Shown one piece after another: positions 7,292 through 13,563 of a stretch of 13,563 nt of DNA. The notes beneath the pieces are model-generated. The model made no database searches. It was not told the DNA's origin and saw only the letters and a list, made by a program, of their open reading frames with translations. This DNA is from Bacteroidales bacterium (GTDB lineage: Bacteria; Bacteroidota; Bacteroidia; Bacteroidales; JAFGXI01), in NCBI GenBank assembly GCA_026985625.1, contig JALSQC010000132.1:1-13563 (forward strand), in the 5' to 3' direction. The first letter of the stretch is position 1, and every line of letters starts with the position of its first letter. Made by a program: the position numbers and the translations under genes.

Positions 7292-8131
7292 ATGGACAAA
7301 TACACTTTAAAAAAAGAAATATCAAAAAAAATATACGAACAAAAAAAACAAAATAAAAAAATAGGTTTTGTTCCTACAATGGGAGCCTTGCACAATGGAC
7401 ATTTATCATTAATAAAAAAATGCAAAGCCGAAAACGATATTTGCGTAGTAAGCATATTTGTTAATCCTACACAATTTAACGACAAAAACGACTTAGAAAA
7501 ATACCCTCGAACATTAAATGCAGATTTAGAAAAAATACAAAATTTTTGTGATTTTGTTTTTGTTCCCGACGAAAACGAAATATACGACACCCCCGATAAT
7601 CGTGTTTTTGATTTTGGCAACTTAGATAAAGTAATGGAAGGTAAACACCGTGCAGGACATTTTAAAGGAGTTGCACAAGTAGTATCGCTATTGTTTGATA
7701 TCATAACTCCCGACAAAGCGTATTTCGGAAAAAAAGATTTTCAACAATTAGCAATTATAAAAAAACTTGTAAAAGATTATAACTATAATATAGACATTAT
7801 ACCTTGCGATATAATTCGCGAAGAATCGGGGTTAGCTATGAGCTCGCGAAACGAACGGTTAAATCCCGAATTGAGAAAAAACGCATCGGAAATATATAAA
7901 ACTTTAAAAAAATCGCTTGATTATATCAACATTAAAGACCCCGAACAATTAACAAAATATGTAATAAACACTATTAACAAAAATTCTGATATAACCGTTG
8001 AATATTACGATATTGTCGACGATAACACGCTAAAACCAATTAAAAAATGGGACGAAAGCAAAAATATTACAGGCTGTATTGCTGCATATACAGGAGGAGT
8101 TAGATTAATAGATAATATTAAATATAAATAA
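7292..8131 (+). CDS. panC: Pantothenate synthetase (pantoate--beta-alanine ligase)
   Basis: A 279-residue cytoplasmic enzyme that joins pantoate and beta-alanine with ATP to make pantothenate, the precursor of coenzyme A. The N-terminal Rossmann-like domain has VPTMGALHNGH (27-37), whose HNGH is the HIGH-type nucleotide-binding motif. VSIFVNPTQF (53-62) then lines the pantoate pocket. Next come GKHRAGHFKGVAQVV (117-131), YFGKKDFQQL (144-153) with the ATP-binding Lys, and the KMSKS-equivalent SGLAMSSRNERL (179-190). Length and motif order are normal for the family. It follows dapD by eight nt and precedes panD, which supplies its beta-alanine substrate, with a 77-nt gap. The panB gene for the pantoate branch is not in the window. 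The end is intact (GCIAAYTGGVRLIDN). Confidence 0.96.
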   Translation: MDKYTLKKEISKKIYEQKKQNKKIGFVPTMGALHNGHLSLIKKCKAENDICVVSIFVNPTQFNDKNDLEKYPRTLNADLEKIQNFCDFVFVPDENEIYDTPDNRVFDFGNLDKVMEGKHRAGHFKGVAQVVSLLFDIITPDKAYFGKKDFQQLAIIKKLVKDYNYNIDIIPCDIIREESGLAMSSRNERLNPELRKNASEIYKTLKKSLDYINIKDPEQLTKYVINTINKNSDITVEYYDIVDDNTLKPIKKWDESKNITGCIAAYTGGVRLIDNIKYK

Positions 8132-8153
8132 TTTAACGTTTGAAAAACAATTA

Positions 8154-8187
8154 TTTGCATAAAAATTAAATAATATTTATAAATTTG
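8154..8187 (+). promoter_or_regulatory. Candidate Bacteroidota promoter (-33 TTTG, -7 TAAATTTG) upstream of panD
   Basis: TTTG at 8154-8157 and TAAATTTG at 8180-8187 fit the Bacteroidota -33/-7 consensus (TTTG and TAnnTTTG). The 22-bp spacer is slightly long. The -7 box ends 21 nt before the panD ATG at 8209. This is the largest gap inside the mlaE-to-hydrolase run, so panD and the genes after it may have an extra transcript. Both boxes lie in copies of an 8-bp direct repeat, ATTTGCAT (8153-8160 and 8183-8190), set 30 bp apart. Confidence 0.5.
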
Positions 8188-8208
8188 CATTTTGATAAAA
8201 AATTAACA

Positions 8209-8559
8209 ATGAATATAGAGGTTGTAAAATCAAAAATTCATAAGGTAAAAGTTACCGAAGCAAATCTCCAATATGTAGGAAGCATTACTATTGACGAAGA
8301 TTTATTAGATGCCGCAAATATAATCGAAAACGAAAAAGTTCAAGTTGTAAACATTAACAACGGAGAACGTATAGAAACATATGTAATTAAAGGAGAACGC
8401 GGGTCTGGAGTTATTTGTTTAAATGGTCCTGCAGCACGAAAAGCAGCAGTTGGCGATGTTGTAATAATTATATCATACGCTTGTTTAGATTTTGAGGAAG
8501 CAAAAAAATTTAAACCTAATTTGGTTTTTCCCGATACCGAAACAAATCAATTAGTTTAA
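8209..8559 (+). CDS. panD: Aspartate 1-decarboxylase
   Basis: A pyruvoyl enzyme that decarboxylates L-aspartate to beta-alanine, the second substrate of PanC just upstream. From the ATG at 8209 it has 116 residues, and the self-cleavage site falls exactly at the canonical Gly24-Ser25 within LQYVGSITID. Cleavage turns Ser25 into the pyruvoyl group and gives short beta and longer alpha chains. Other conserved pieces are KIHKVKVTEANL (9-20), DLLDAANIIENE, ERGSGVICLNGPAARKA and VGDVVIIISYA. A longer reading from TTG at 8185 would add eight residues (MHFDKKLT). That TTG is part of the likely -7 box and would shift the cleavage site, so I reject it. The stop is seven nt before the next gene, suggesting coupled expression. 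Confidence 0.95.
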   Translation: MNIEVVKSKIHKVKVTEANLQYVGSITIDEDLLDAANIIENEKVQVVNINNGERIETYVIKGERGSGVICLNGPAARKAAVGDVVIIISYACLDFEEAKKFKPNLVFPDTETNQLV

Positions 8560-8566
8560 TTAAATT

Positions 8567-9562
8567 TTGAAAATTAAAATAACAAATATTTTAAAATACC
8601 TGTTGTTCTTATCAATAGGTGTTTTTTTATTTTGGTATGTTTATCGCGACCAAAAAATAGACGATATACTAAAAAAAGTAAAAGAAGTAAACTTTAATTG
8701 GATATGGATATCGTTAATTGCCGGAATTTTAAGTCATATTAGCAGAGCTTTGCGCTGGCGTATGATGGCAAAATCAATGAATTACAATCCAAGCTTTGCA
8801 AACTCATTTTTTTCGGTAATGGCAACTTATATTATTAATTTGGCGGTTCCGCGTCTTGGCGAGATTGCCCGTCCGTCGATAATTAAAAAATACGAAAAAA
8901 TACCATTTGCCGAAACTCTGGGAACAATAATATTAGAACGTATTATAGATATAATTATTCTACTTTTATTAACACTTTTTGTAACCATTGTCGAATTTAA
9001 AACCGTAGTAAAATTTTTCGAAAATAATCCCGATATATCAAATAAATTTCAAAACTTTAATTATCAAAAAGCAAGTGTAATTTTTGGAATTATAGCAATA
9101 ATTAGCATTGTTGTTATAATTTATTTACGAAAAAAATTTAAACACACAAAAATTTATAAAAAATTTAAAGAGTTAATGCTTAGCTTTTATGCCGGATTAA
9201 AAAGTTTTAAAAAAATAAAACAAAAGTTTTGGTTTATTTTTCATAGTATATTTATTTGGTTAATGTATATTTTTATGATATACATTAGTTTCTATGCTTT
9301 TGACTACACAAAAAATATTACATTTATACAAGGTCTTACAATTTTTGTTGCCGGAAGCTACGGAATGGTGGCTCCCGTGCAAGGAGGCATAGGAGCTTGG
9401 CATTTTATGATAATATCAACCTTAATAATTTTTGGCTTGGATTTTTCCGATGCTCAAATCTTTGCATTGGTTGTGCATAGTATGCAAACACTACTAATTA
9501 TTGTGCTTGGAGCAATATCGTTAATAGCTTTGCCAATTGTAAACCGTAAAAACAATAACTAA
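8567..9562 (+). CDS. Lysylphosphatidylglycerol synthase TM-region / flippase-like membrane protein (UPF0104 type)
   Basis: A 331-residue integral inner-membrane protein with about eight hydrophobic segments (about 10-25, 44-59, 82-96, 122-142, 169-187, 222-242, 253-270, 278-292 and 298-324, some perhaps re-entrant). It carries family hallmarks: SHISRALRWRMM (56-67), NLAVPRLGEIAR (91-102), LERIIDIIIL (123-132) and APVQGGIGAWH (269-279). The last is the local form of the PGG-x-G motif of the lysylphosphatidylglycerol synthase transmembrane family (PF03706). No aminoacyl-transferase domain is attached, so it is the short form, whose role is unproven; lipid or glycolipid transfer or flipping is the usual suggestion. 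The TTG at 8567 is taken as start because the family N-terminus (KITNILKYLLFL) begins there and the next Met is residue 66. As I recall, this protein family often follows panC-panD in Bacteroidota. Confidence 0.85.
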   Translation: MKIKITNILKYLLFLSIGVFLFWYVYRDQKIDDILKKVKEVNFNWIWISLIAGILSHISRALRWRMMAKSMNYNPSFANSFFSVMATYIINLAVPRLGEIARPSIIKKYEKIPFAETLGTIILERIIDIIILLLLTLFVTIVEFKTVVKFFENNPDISNKFQNFNYQKASVIFGIIAIISIVVIIYLRKKFKHTKIYKKFKELMLSFYAGLKSFKKIKQKFWFIFHSIFIWLMYIFMIYISFYAFDYTKNITFIQGLTIFVAGSYGMVAPVQGGIGAWHFMIISTLIIFGLDFSDAQIFALVVHSMQTLLIIVLGAISLIALPIVNRKNNN

Positions 9563-9590
9563 ATATTAAAAACCTCAAAAGAAAAAACAG

Positions 9591-10649
9591 ATGAAACGCT
9601 TAATAATAACAATATCTTTTATATACATATATACAAACACATTCTCACAAAATTTTAATAATTATACCGATAATGGCTTTCGCAAAACATTTAGAATAAT
9701 GTTTTATAATGCCGAAAATTTTTTTGATACAAAACACGACTCGTCAAAAAACGATTACCAATTTTTGCCCGATGGCGACAAACATTGGACATTGCCGCGA
9801 TATCAAGAAAAATTAACGCATATATCAAGAGTAATAACAGCAATAGGAGGCTGGCAACCTCCCGAAATTATAGGTTTGTGCGAGGTCGAAAACCGGAACT
9901 GTGTTAACGATTTGGTTGAACACTCCGATTTAAAAAAATTAAATTATAAAATTATACATAAAGAATCGCCTGATAAACGTGGTATCGATGTTGTTTTTCT
10001 TTATCAAGACAAAAAATTTACACCTGTTTATCACGAATTTATAAGAATTGATTTTCCTAACAACTCGCGAAAAACCCGAGATATCATTTATGTTAAAGGA
10101 TACACCGACAAACACGATACGCTAAATATATTTGTTAACCATTGGCCATCTCGCTGGGGCGGACAATTAGCATCGGAGCCAAAACGTATATATGTAGCAT
10201 CGGTTTTGCGAAAAAAAGTTGATTCGCTTATTGCCGTAGAAAAAAATCCTAATATTATAATAATGGGCGATTTAAACGATATGCCTTTTAATATTAGCGT
10301 TACCAAAGTTTTAAAAGCAAATTCGGATATAGATAAAACAACTATCTATGCCGATAGTTTATATAATCTTGCCGGATATTTTGGTAAAAAAATAGAATAT
10401 GGTTCGCATAAATATCACGGAGAATGGGGCATTCTCGATCAAATAATTGTTACAGGTAATTTAATGTTAAAGACCGATAAAATTTATACAACAAAAAATG
10501 ATTATCATATTTTTAATGCCGATTTTTTAACCGAAAAAGACGAGAAATATTTTGGTCTTCAACCATACAGAACATATATAGGTTTTAAGTATCACGGTGG
10601 ATACAGCGATCATTTTCCGGTTTTTATCGACTTATACGAAACCCGTTAA
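9591..10649 (+). CDS. Exported endonuclease/exonuclease/phosphatase (EEP) family protein
   Basis: A 352-residue protein with a signal peptide (residues 1-19, ending NTFS before Gln20), so it acts outside the cytoplasm. The EEP (DNase I-like) fold motifs occur in order: IMFYNAENFFD (metal and active-site Asn40), GLCEVEN (metal ligand Glu98), KRGIDVVFLY (129-138), VNHWPSRWGG (catalytic His184 region), IIIMGDLNDMP (Asp227 and Asn229), ILDQIIV (Asp283) and GYSDHFPVF (Asp340-His341). All catalytic positions look intact. The YN-x-EN-x-FD and NHWPSR variants are typical of the Bacteroidota group of this superfamily. Substrate cannot be told from sequence: nucleic acid, phosphoinositide-like or other phosphodiesters are all possible. 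It lies 28 nt after the flippase-like gene and closes the plus-strand run; a candidate terminator follows at 10710. Confidence 0.88.
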   Translation: MKRLIITISFIYIYTNTFSQNFNNYTDNGFRKTFRIMFYNAENFFDTKHDSSKNDYQFLPDGDKHWTLPRYQEKLTHISRVITAIGGWQPPEIIGLCEVENRNCVNDLVEHSDLKKLNYKIIHKESPDKRGIDVVFLYQDKKFTPVYHEFIRIDFPNNSRKTRDIIYVKGYTDKHDTLNIFVNHWPSRWGGQLASEPKRIYVASVLRKKVDSLIAVEKNPNIIIMGDLNDMPFNISVTKVLKANSDIDKTTIYADSLYNLAGYFGKKIEYGSHKYHGEWGILDQIIVTGNLMLKTDKIYTTKNDYHIFNADFLTEKDEKYFGLQPYRTYIGFKYHGGYSDHFPVFIDLYETR

Positions 10650-10976
10650 GGTATTATAAATTTATATGTCATTTCAAAAGTAAATACTCTTTTGAGAAAT
10701 TAAGATTTTAAAATTAAGTAATATTTATAATTTAGACTTAATTTTTTACTTTTAAAGTTATTTTTGGCTATTTCTTCGTTAAAAAAAGATACTTTCCTTA
10801 AATTTTGAACATAGTCATACTTTCAAAAGGTTTAGAACTAAAAAAAAGCAGAGTTATGCTACTTGTTATTGTTTTTTTGTTATACTCCAACCAATCTCCA
10901 ATGCGTTGGCTGTGTAAAAAAAATTTGCAATTGTTTAATTTTTTTTGAATTAATAAATAACTAAACTTTACAGTAA
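10650..10976. other. 327-bp noncoding region between convergent genes
   Basis: No convincing gene was found on either strand. The region holds a short inverted repeat TCAAAAG/CTTTTGA (10674-10680 and 10689-10695, 8-nt loop), the longer inverted repeat at 10710-10745 listed separately, and a CCAAC/GTTGG pair near 10887-10910. The part around 10840-10915 has slightly more G and C than its surroundings. Short open stretches there lack a recognisable product. It may be just the terminators of the two converging operons, or it may include decayed sequence. Confidence 0.5.
10710..10747. terminator. Candidate bidirectional terminator between convergent genes
   Basis: AAAATTAAGT (10710-10719) and ACTTAATTTT (10736-10745) are a perfect 10-bp inverted repeat with a 16-nt loop. 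On the plus strand the T tract continues to 10747. On the minus strand the stem ends in TTTT. The site lies 60 nt past the EEP gene stop at 10649 and downstream of the minus-strand lipoprotein gene, where a two-way terminator would be expected. The stem has only two G-C pairs, so it would be weak. Confidence 0.45.
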
Positions 10977-11474
10977 TTATTTAATTATTAAAACAGGTGT
11001 TTCTACCACATTACTTTTATTTAATGCTCTGTCGTAAATAAAAACATTGTATTTAAATGTATCGTTAATATCGTAATAATTATAATTAATACTAACACTA
11101 ATAGTACCTTTTAGGGTTTTATTTTGTCCTTTTGGTGTAAGATCTTGTATTCTGTATCGTAACGGGACTTGTAAGTTTTGCAAAACCAAAGTATCGTTTT
11201 GCATTTTATAAACATCAATATAAAGATTATAAAAATAAATACTCGATGTATCAAAAGGCGGTAAAGTATCTGACGGACTTAAGCCTATATCGCCGTCACC
11301 ATCGACAAATGATACTGTTAAAACTCCTTGTTTTATTTTGTTATCAAGCAAATCGGTTGTATCTTTAAGCTCAAAACTTTTATATTCTAACGCTGGTATT
11401 TTAGAATAAATTACGGGTTTTTTACACGAAAAAACTGTAACAATAATTAATATAAATAAAAAAAAATGTCGCAT
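10977..11474 (-). CDS. Predicted lipoprotein of unknown function
   Basis: A 165-residue protein with a signal-peptidase-II leader: hydrophobic residues 4-15, then a lipobox TVFSC with the lipidated Cys at 17, followed by KKPV. Residues after the Cys are basic rather than acidic, so it lacks the acidic export tag of surface lipoproteins and is more likely kept on the periplasmic side (inference). The mature part is beta-rich. It has an acidic loop DGDGDIGL (58-65) resembling Dx[DN]xDG calcium-binding loops, and a C-terminal FIYDRALNKSNVVETPVLII. Small lipoproteins with FxDGDGDIGL followed by a RAxNxSN stretch are, as I recall, frequent in Bacteroidales and have no assigned role. It lies 41 nt downstream of another lipoprotein gene on the same strand, with a -7-like box in the gap. 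Confidence 0.75.
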   Translation of the reverse strand: MRHFFLFILIIVTVFSCKKPVIYSKIPALEYKSFELKDTTDLLDNKIKQGVLTVSFVDGDGDIGLSPSDTLPPFDTSSIYFYNLYIDVYKMQNDTLVLQNLQVPLRYRIQDLTPKGQNKTLKGTISVSINYNYYDINDTFKYNVFIYDRALNKSNVVETPVLIIK

Positions 11475-11490
11475 AAAATTAATTATACGA

Positions 11491-11498
11491 CAAATTTA
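11491..11498 (-). promoter_or_regulatory. Candidate -7 box (TAAATTTG) for the 10977-11474 lipoprotein gene
   Basis: On the minus strand the sequence is TAAATTTG, identical to the panD box, ending 16 nt before the ATG at 11474. No -33 TTG is evident at the right distance, where the upstream gene's coding end lies. The gene may also be read through from the one upstream. Confidence 0.35.
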
Positions 11499-11515
11499 AT
11501 AAAATTATTTAATAT

Positions 11516-12238
11516 TTAATTAACTGTAGTGGTTGTATCTTTAACAGCTTGGTTTATCATATCTGTTAATGATTTTACTCGTTTTGTAAAAGTTAATTTA
11601 CATCTCGAGAAAGAATCGGTGCTTATTCCATCATATAGAACCAAATCGCCATATTTATCTTTTGTGTTGTAAACAGGAGTAACGTTGTCGTTAAAATCCC
11701 AAATCATTTGGTCAGGATTATCATCTGATATCGTAACACCAACATCTCTAAATTTATGATAAACAATTATATCCATTGCATCTGCTGCTATCTCGGGAGG
11801 AGTTACATTTAACAAATCAAAAATATCGTTTAAGGTTTGCATTGTTGGGAATCGTAATTTTATTTCTATTGTAAAATTATCAACAACTTTATTTTTGTCA
11901 ATAAACCATTCGCCTTCGGTTAACGATAAATCTGCATATGAAAATACTTCGTCTAATCTTGATGTTACGTTAATAAACCTACTATCACCGTAAACAATAT
12001 ACATAAATAATGGTCCTGCTGTAGAGTTTACTGAATTTTTATCGTCTAATTGTATGTATGTAGGAAAAACTGATGTTACTCTATCTAAAATATTAGTGTC
12101 TTGTTGTGTTGCTGCTGTAAGTTCCCAAACTCCTTCCATTAACTCGTTTGTTGGTGTTGGCTGCGATTCGGGCTCGCAAGATGGTAGTATAAATATTGTT
12201 ATTATACCTAATAATAATATTAAATTAAGTTTTTTCAT
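11516..12238 (-). CDS. Predicted lipoprotein, possibly lipocalin-like
   Basis: A 240-residue protein with a lipoprotein leader: MKKLNLILLLG and further hydrophobic residues, then lipobox FILPSC with Cys21. The sequence just after it is EPESQPTPTNE. Two acidic residues close to the Cys are weakly reminiscent of Bacteroidota surface-export tags, but the match is poor. The mature protein opens with ELMEGVWELTAA, the pattern that begins many lipocalin-like domains. It then continues with alternating strands (PLFMYIVYGD, GEWFIDKNKVVDNFTIEIKLRF, QMIWDFNDN) and ends CKLTFTKR plus a short Thr-rich tail. I cannot assign a ligand or role. It is followed by a second lipoprotein gene 41 nt away and preceded by a T9SS cargo gene 61 nt upstream, all on the minus strand. 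Confidence 0.7.
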   Translation of the reverse strand: MKKLNLILLLGIITIFILPSCEPESQPTPTNELMEGVWELTAATQQDTNILDRVTSVFPTYIQLDDKNSVNSTAGPLFMYIVYGDSRFINVTSRLDEVFSYADLSLTEGEWFIDKNKVVDNFTIEIKLRFPTMQTLNDIFDLLNVTPPEIAADAMDIIVYHKFRDVGVTISDDNPDQMIWDFNDNVTPVYNTKDKYGDLVLYDGISTDSFSRCKLTFTKRVKSLTDMINQAVKDTTTTVN

Positions 12239-12280
12239 AATATTAATTTTTTAATTTAAAATAAAAGTTTAAGGGTTTAT

Positions 12281-12288
12281 CAAATTTA
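12281..12288 (-). promoter_or_regulatory. Candidate -7 box (TAAATTTG) for the 11516-12238 lipoprotein gene
   Basis: This is the minus-strand TAAATTTG, the third copy of this exact octamer placed upstream of a gene in the window. It ends 42 nt before the ATG at 12238. A TTGA about 23 bp further upstream (12311-12314 complement) could serve as -33, but it lies in the end of the neighbouring coding region and the spacing is long. Confidence 0.35.
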
Positions 12289-12299
12289 ATACCAAACAA

Positions 12300-13046
12300 T
12301 TATTGTTTTATCAATCTTTTTGACACAACCTTATTATTTGTAGTAACATTGTATATATAAACACCTTTTTTTAGATTTTCTCCCGTAAAATTAAAATAAT
12401 ATTTTCCATAAACAGCATTAATTTTTTCGGTATATACTTTATTTCCTACAACATCAAAAATATCTAAACTAACTGTTGAATTTAATTTTGTATAGAATCC
12501 TATTTTTGTATTAAAGCTAAATGGATTTGGGTATGTTTCAAAAACCTCGAAATTTTTTAAATTATTATATTCTATACCCGCTGACTCTGCCACATAAATA
12601 TATAATGATGTAGAGTCTATTTGTTGTGGCATTGCTGTTGGTGTTCCTAAAACCTCGACATAAGGGGTTACATAAATTTTTAGACGAAATGTATCAGAAA
12701 CAGTTGGAGTTCCCGATATTAAAACACAGTAACTTGTTCCAGGATACATTTCGGTTGCATTAGCCGTATATGTTAATCCGTTAGGAACATTATCAACATT
12801 ATCTAATGTTATATGATGAATTGTAACAGTATTACCATTAATATCTGCTGTTGCAGGAGGAATAATTGTTACCGTTTGATTGTATTGTATTCCAACTGTT
12901 CCGTCGGGTAAAGTATCGGGACAAATTTCTCCGGGGTCGCCAACATCGGTACAACTTGCATCGGGTGTACATTGTGCATAACTTGTATTAGATTTTAGCA
13001 TTATTAAGCTAAAAATAGTAAATAAGAATAGTAAAAATTTTTTCAT
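12300..13046 (-). CDS. Exported T9SS type A sorting domain protein with putative Ig-like domain
   Basis: A 248-residue protein with a signal peptide (1-24, ending TSYA before Gln25). The N-terminal mature part is Cys-rich (QCTPDASCTDVGDPGEICPD). It leads into an Ig-like segment at about 44-127: LPDGTVGIQYNQTVTIIPP, VPNGLTYTAN, YCVLISGTPTVSDTFRLKIYV. This fits the putative Ig domain (PF05345-like) pattern with its GTP loop. The T9SS type A C-terminal domain starts near 168: FETYPNPFSFNT, VSLDIFDVVGNKVY, LKKGVYIYNVTTNNKVVSKRL. The protein is therefore expected to cross the outer membrane and be released or held at the surface. No enzymatic motif is seen, so a binding or structural role is likelier. 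The gene starts only seven nt after the stop of another T9SS cargo gene, suggesting co-transcription. Confidence 0.85.
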   Translation of the reverse strand: MKKFLLFLFTIFSLIMLKSNTSYAQCTPDASCTDVGDPGEICPDTLPDGTVGIQYNQTVTIIPPATADINGNTVTIHHITLDNVDNVPNGLTYTANATEMYPGTSYCVLISGTPTVSDTFRLKIYVTPYVEVLGTPTAMPQQIDSTSLYIYVAESAGIEYNNLKNFEVFETYPNPFSFNTKIGFYTKLNSTVSLDIFDVVGNKVYTEKINAVYGKYYFNFTGENLKKGVYIYNVTTNNKVVSKRLIKQ

Positions 13047-13053
13047 AATTAAT

Positions 13054-13563
13054 TTAATTTATTATTAATTTTTTTGTAAATATATTATATTTACTTGAGA
13101 ATTTTATAAAATAAACTCCTTTTTTTGCTTTTTCGAGATTAATAACCTTATTAATATTAAGATTATTTTCGTCTATATTTATTTCTTTAACAACCTGCGA
13201 CAAAGTATTTGTAATAATTATTTTGTTTATTTTTTGCGTGTTAAAAAATTCTATATTTATATTACCATGCGATGGATTAGGATAAATATTAACATCAAAA
13301 TCCAAATAGTTATCTGATATATTGTAACTTGTAATATAAACCGTATCGGAGCTTGACGTGCAACCATATTGGTTTGTGGCAACAACAAAATAATATCCCG
13401 ATTCGGTAACTATATATTGATTAGATGTTGCATTTTGTATAGGCACACCAACGGTATCGTTATAAAAATACCATTGCAAAGGGTCTGTTGAGTTAGAAGT
13501 TAGTGTATCGTAATTTATCCAAAACGTAGGTTTAAACGGACTATCTATAATTGTTATTGTGTC
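13054..13563 (-). CDS. T9SS type A sorting domain protein, 3' end (5' truncated by window edge)
   Basis: The minus-strand frame stays open from the stop at 13054 to the window edge, giving 169 visible residues. An apparent start at 13479 is a TTG (Leu) inside a conserved stretch, so it is not the true start. The visible part begins DTITIIDSPFKPTFWINYDT and continues into an Ig/PKD-like unit: DPLQWYFYNDTVGVPIQNAT, then ESGYYFVVATNQYGCTSSS. This is the common WY-x-x-G / SG-x-Y-x-V / GC pattern of repeated surface-protein modules. The C-terminal T9SS type A domain follows: VNIYPNPSHGNINIEF, KKGVYFIKFSS, ending TKKLIIN. The protein is probably much longer, with catalytic or adhesive domains beyond the window. 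It lies seven nt upstream of the next T9SS gene. Confidence 0.85.
   Translation of the reverse strand, partial: DTITIIDSPFKPTFWINYDTLTSNSTDPLQWYFYNDTVGVPIQNATSNQYIVTESGYYFVVATNQYGCTSSSDTVYITSYNISDNYLDFDVNIYPNPSHGNINIEFFNTQKINKIIITNTLSQVVKEINIDENNLNINKVINLEKAKKGVYFIKFSSKYNIFTKKLIIN

Noticed and set aside
7141..7716. 191-codon open frame on the minus strand across dapD/panC
   Set aside because: It lies antisense to two well-supported enzymes, crosses their junction, and has no recognisable domain.
8185..8208. TTG at 8185 as start of panD
   Set aside because: It overlaps the likely -7 box and moves the self-cleavage Gly-Ser away from the canonical 24-25 position.
10800..10930. Possible decayed gene on the minus strand (SQRIGDWLEYNKK-like translation)
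   Set aside because: The stretch reads through about 45 codons before a stop and could be joined to more sequence by a frameshift, but I recognise no family. A translated search of 10740-10935 would be needed to call a pseudogene.
10856..10948. 30-codon plus-strand open frame starting at ATG 10856 in the noncoding gap
   Set aside because: No homologous feel, no upstream signal, and it ends quickly. It is kept only as part of the noncoding region.
1..13563. CRISPR arrays, tRNA genes, insertion sequences, or a defence or phage module
   Set aside because: I saw no spaced direct repeats, cloverleaf-like segments, transposase or integrase motifs, or known defence domains. All recognised genes are envelope, secretion or housekeeping.

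Overview
The window looks like chromosomal DNA of an AT-rich member of the phylum Bacteroidota, possibly order Bacteroidales. Three gene products end in type IX secretion (T9SS) type A sorting domains with a YPNP motif. All four signal-peptidase-I type leaders are followed directly by Gln. TAnnTTTG-type -7 boxes lie upstream of several genes, and purine-rich Shine-Dalgarno sequences are largely missing. Several start codons are GTG or TTG. I see no tRNA, rRNA, CRISPR array or intact mobile element.

Layout. (1) 1-712 (+): the 3' end of a T9SS-secreted protein, closed by a hairpin terminator at 734-768. (2) 837-1604 (+): an exported DUF3108 protein. It converges on 1616-3913 (-), a 765-residue exported protein of unknown function with four similar beta-rich repeats and an inserted C2-like calcium-binding domain. 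(3) 4023-4265 (+): a small single-pass membrane protein with a Cys cluster. It converges, with one base between stop codons, on 4267-4893 (-), a SprT-like zinc metalloprotease. (4) 4968-10649 (+): a seven-gene run of mlaE, mlaF, dapD, panC, panD, a lysylphosphatidylglycerol-synthase-type membrane protein and an exported EEP-family hydrolase. Gaps are -4 to +28 nt except before panD, where a 77-nt gap holds a likely internal promoter. (5) 10650-10976: noncoding, with a 10-bp inverted repeat that may terminate transcription in both directions. (6) 13563-10977 (-): two T9SS cargo proteins followed by two lipoproteins.

How the genes may work together. The central run joins envelope lipid transport (MlaEF), the succinylase route to meso-diaminopimelate and lysine (DapD), and pantothenate/CoA precursor synthesis (PanC and PanD). 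This is cell-envelope and housekeeping supply. The minus-strand block at the right encodes secreted or surface proteins of unknown role.

I found no clear new defence or mobile system. The least explained item is the repeat/C2 protein at 1616-3913. All assignments come from reading motifs by eye, and no database search was possible.
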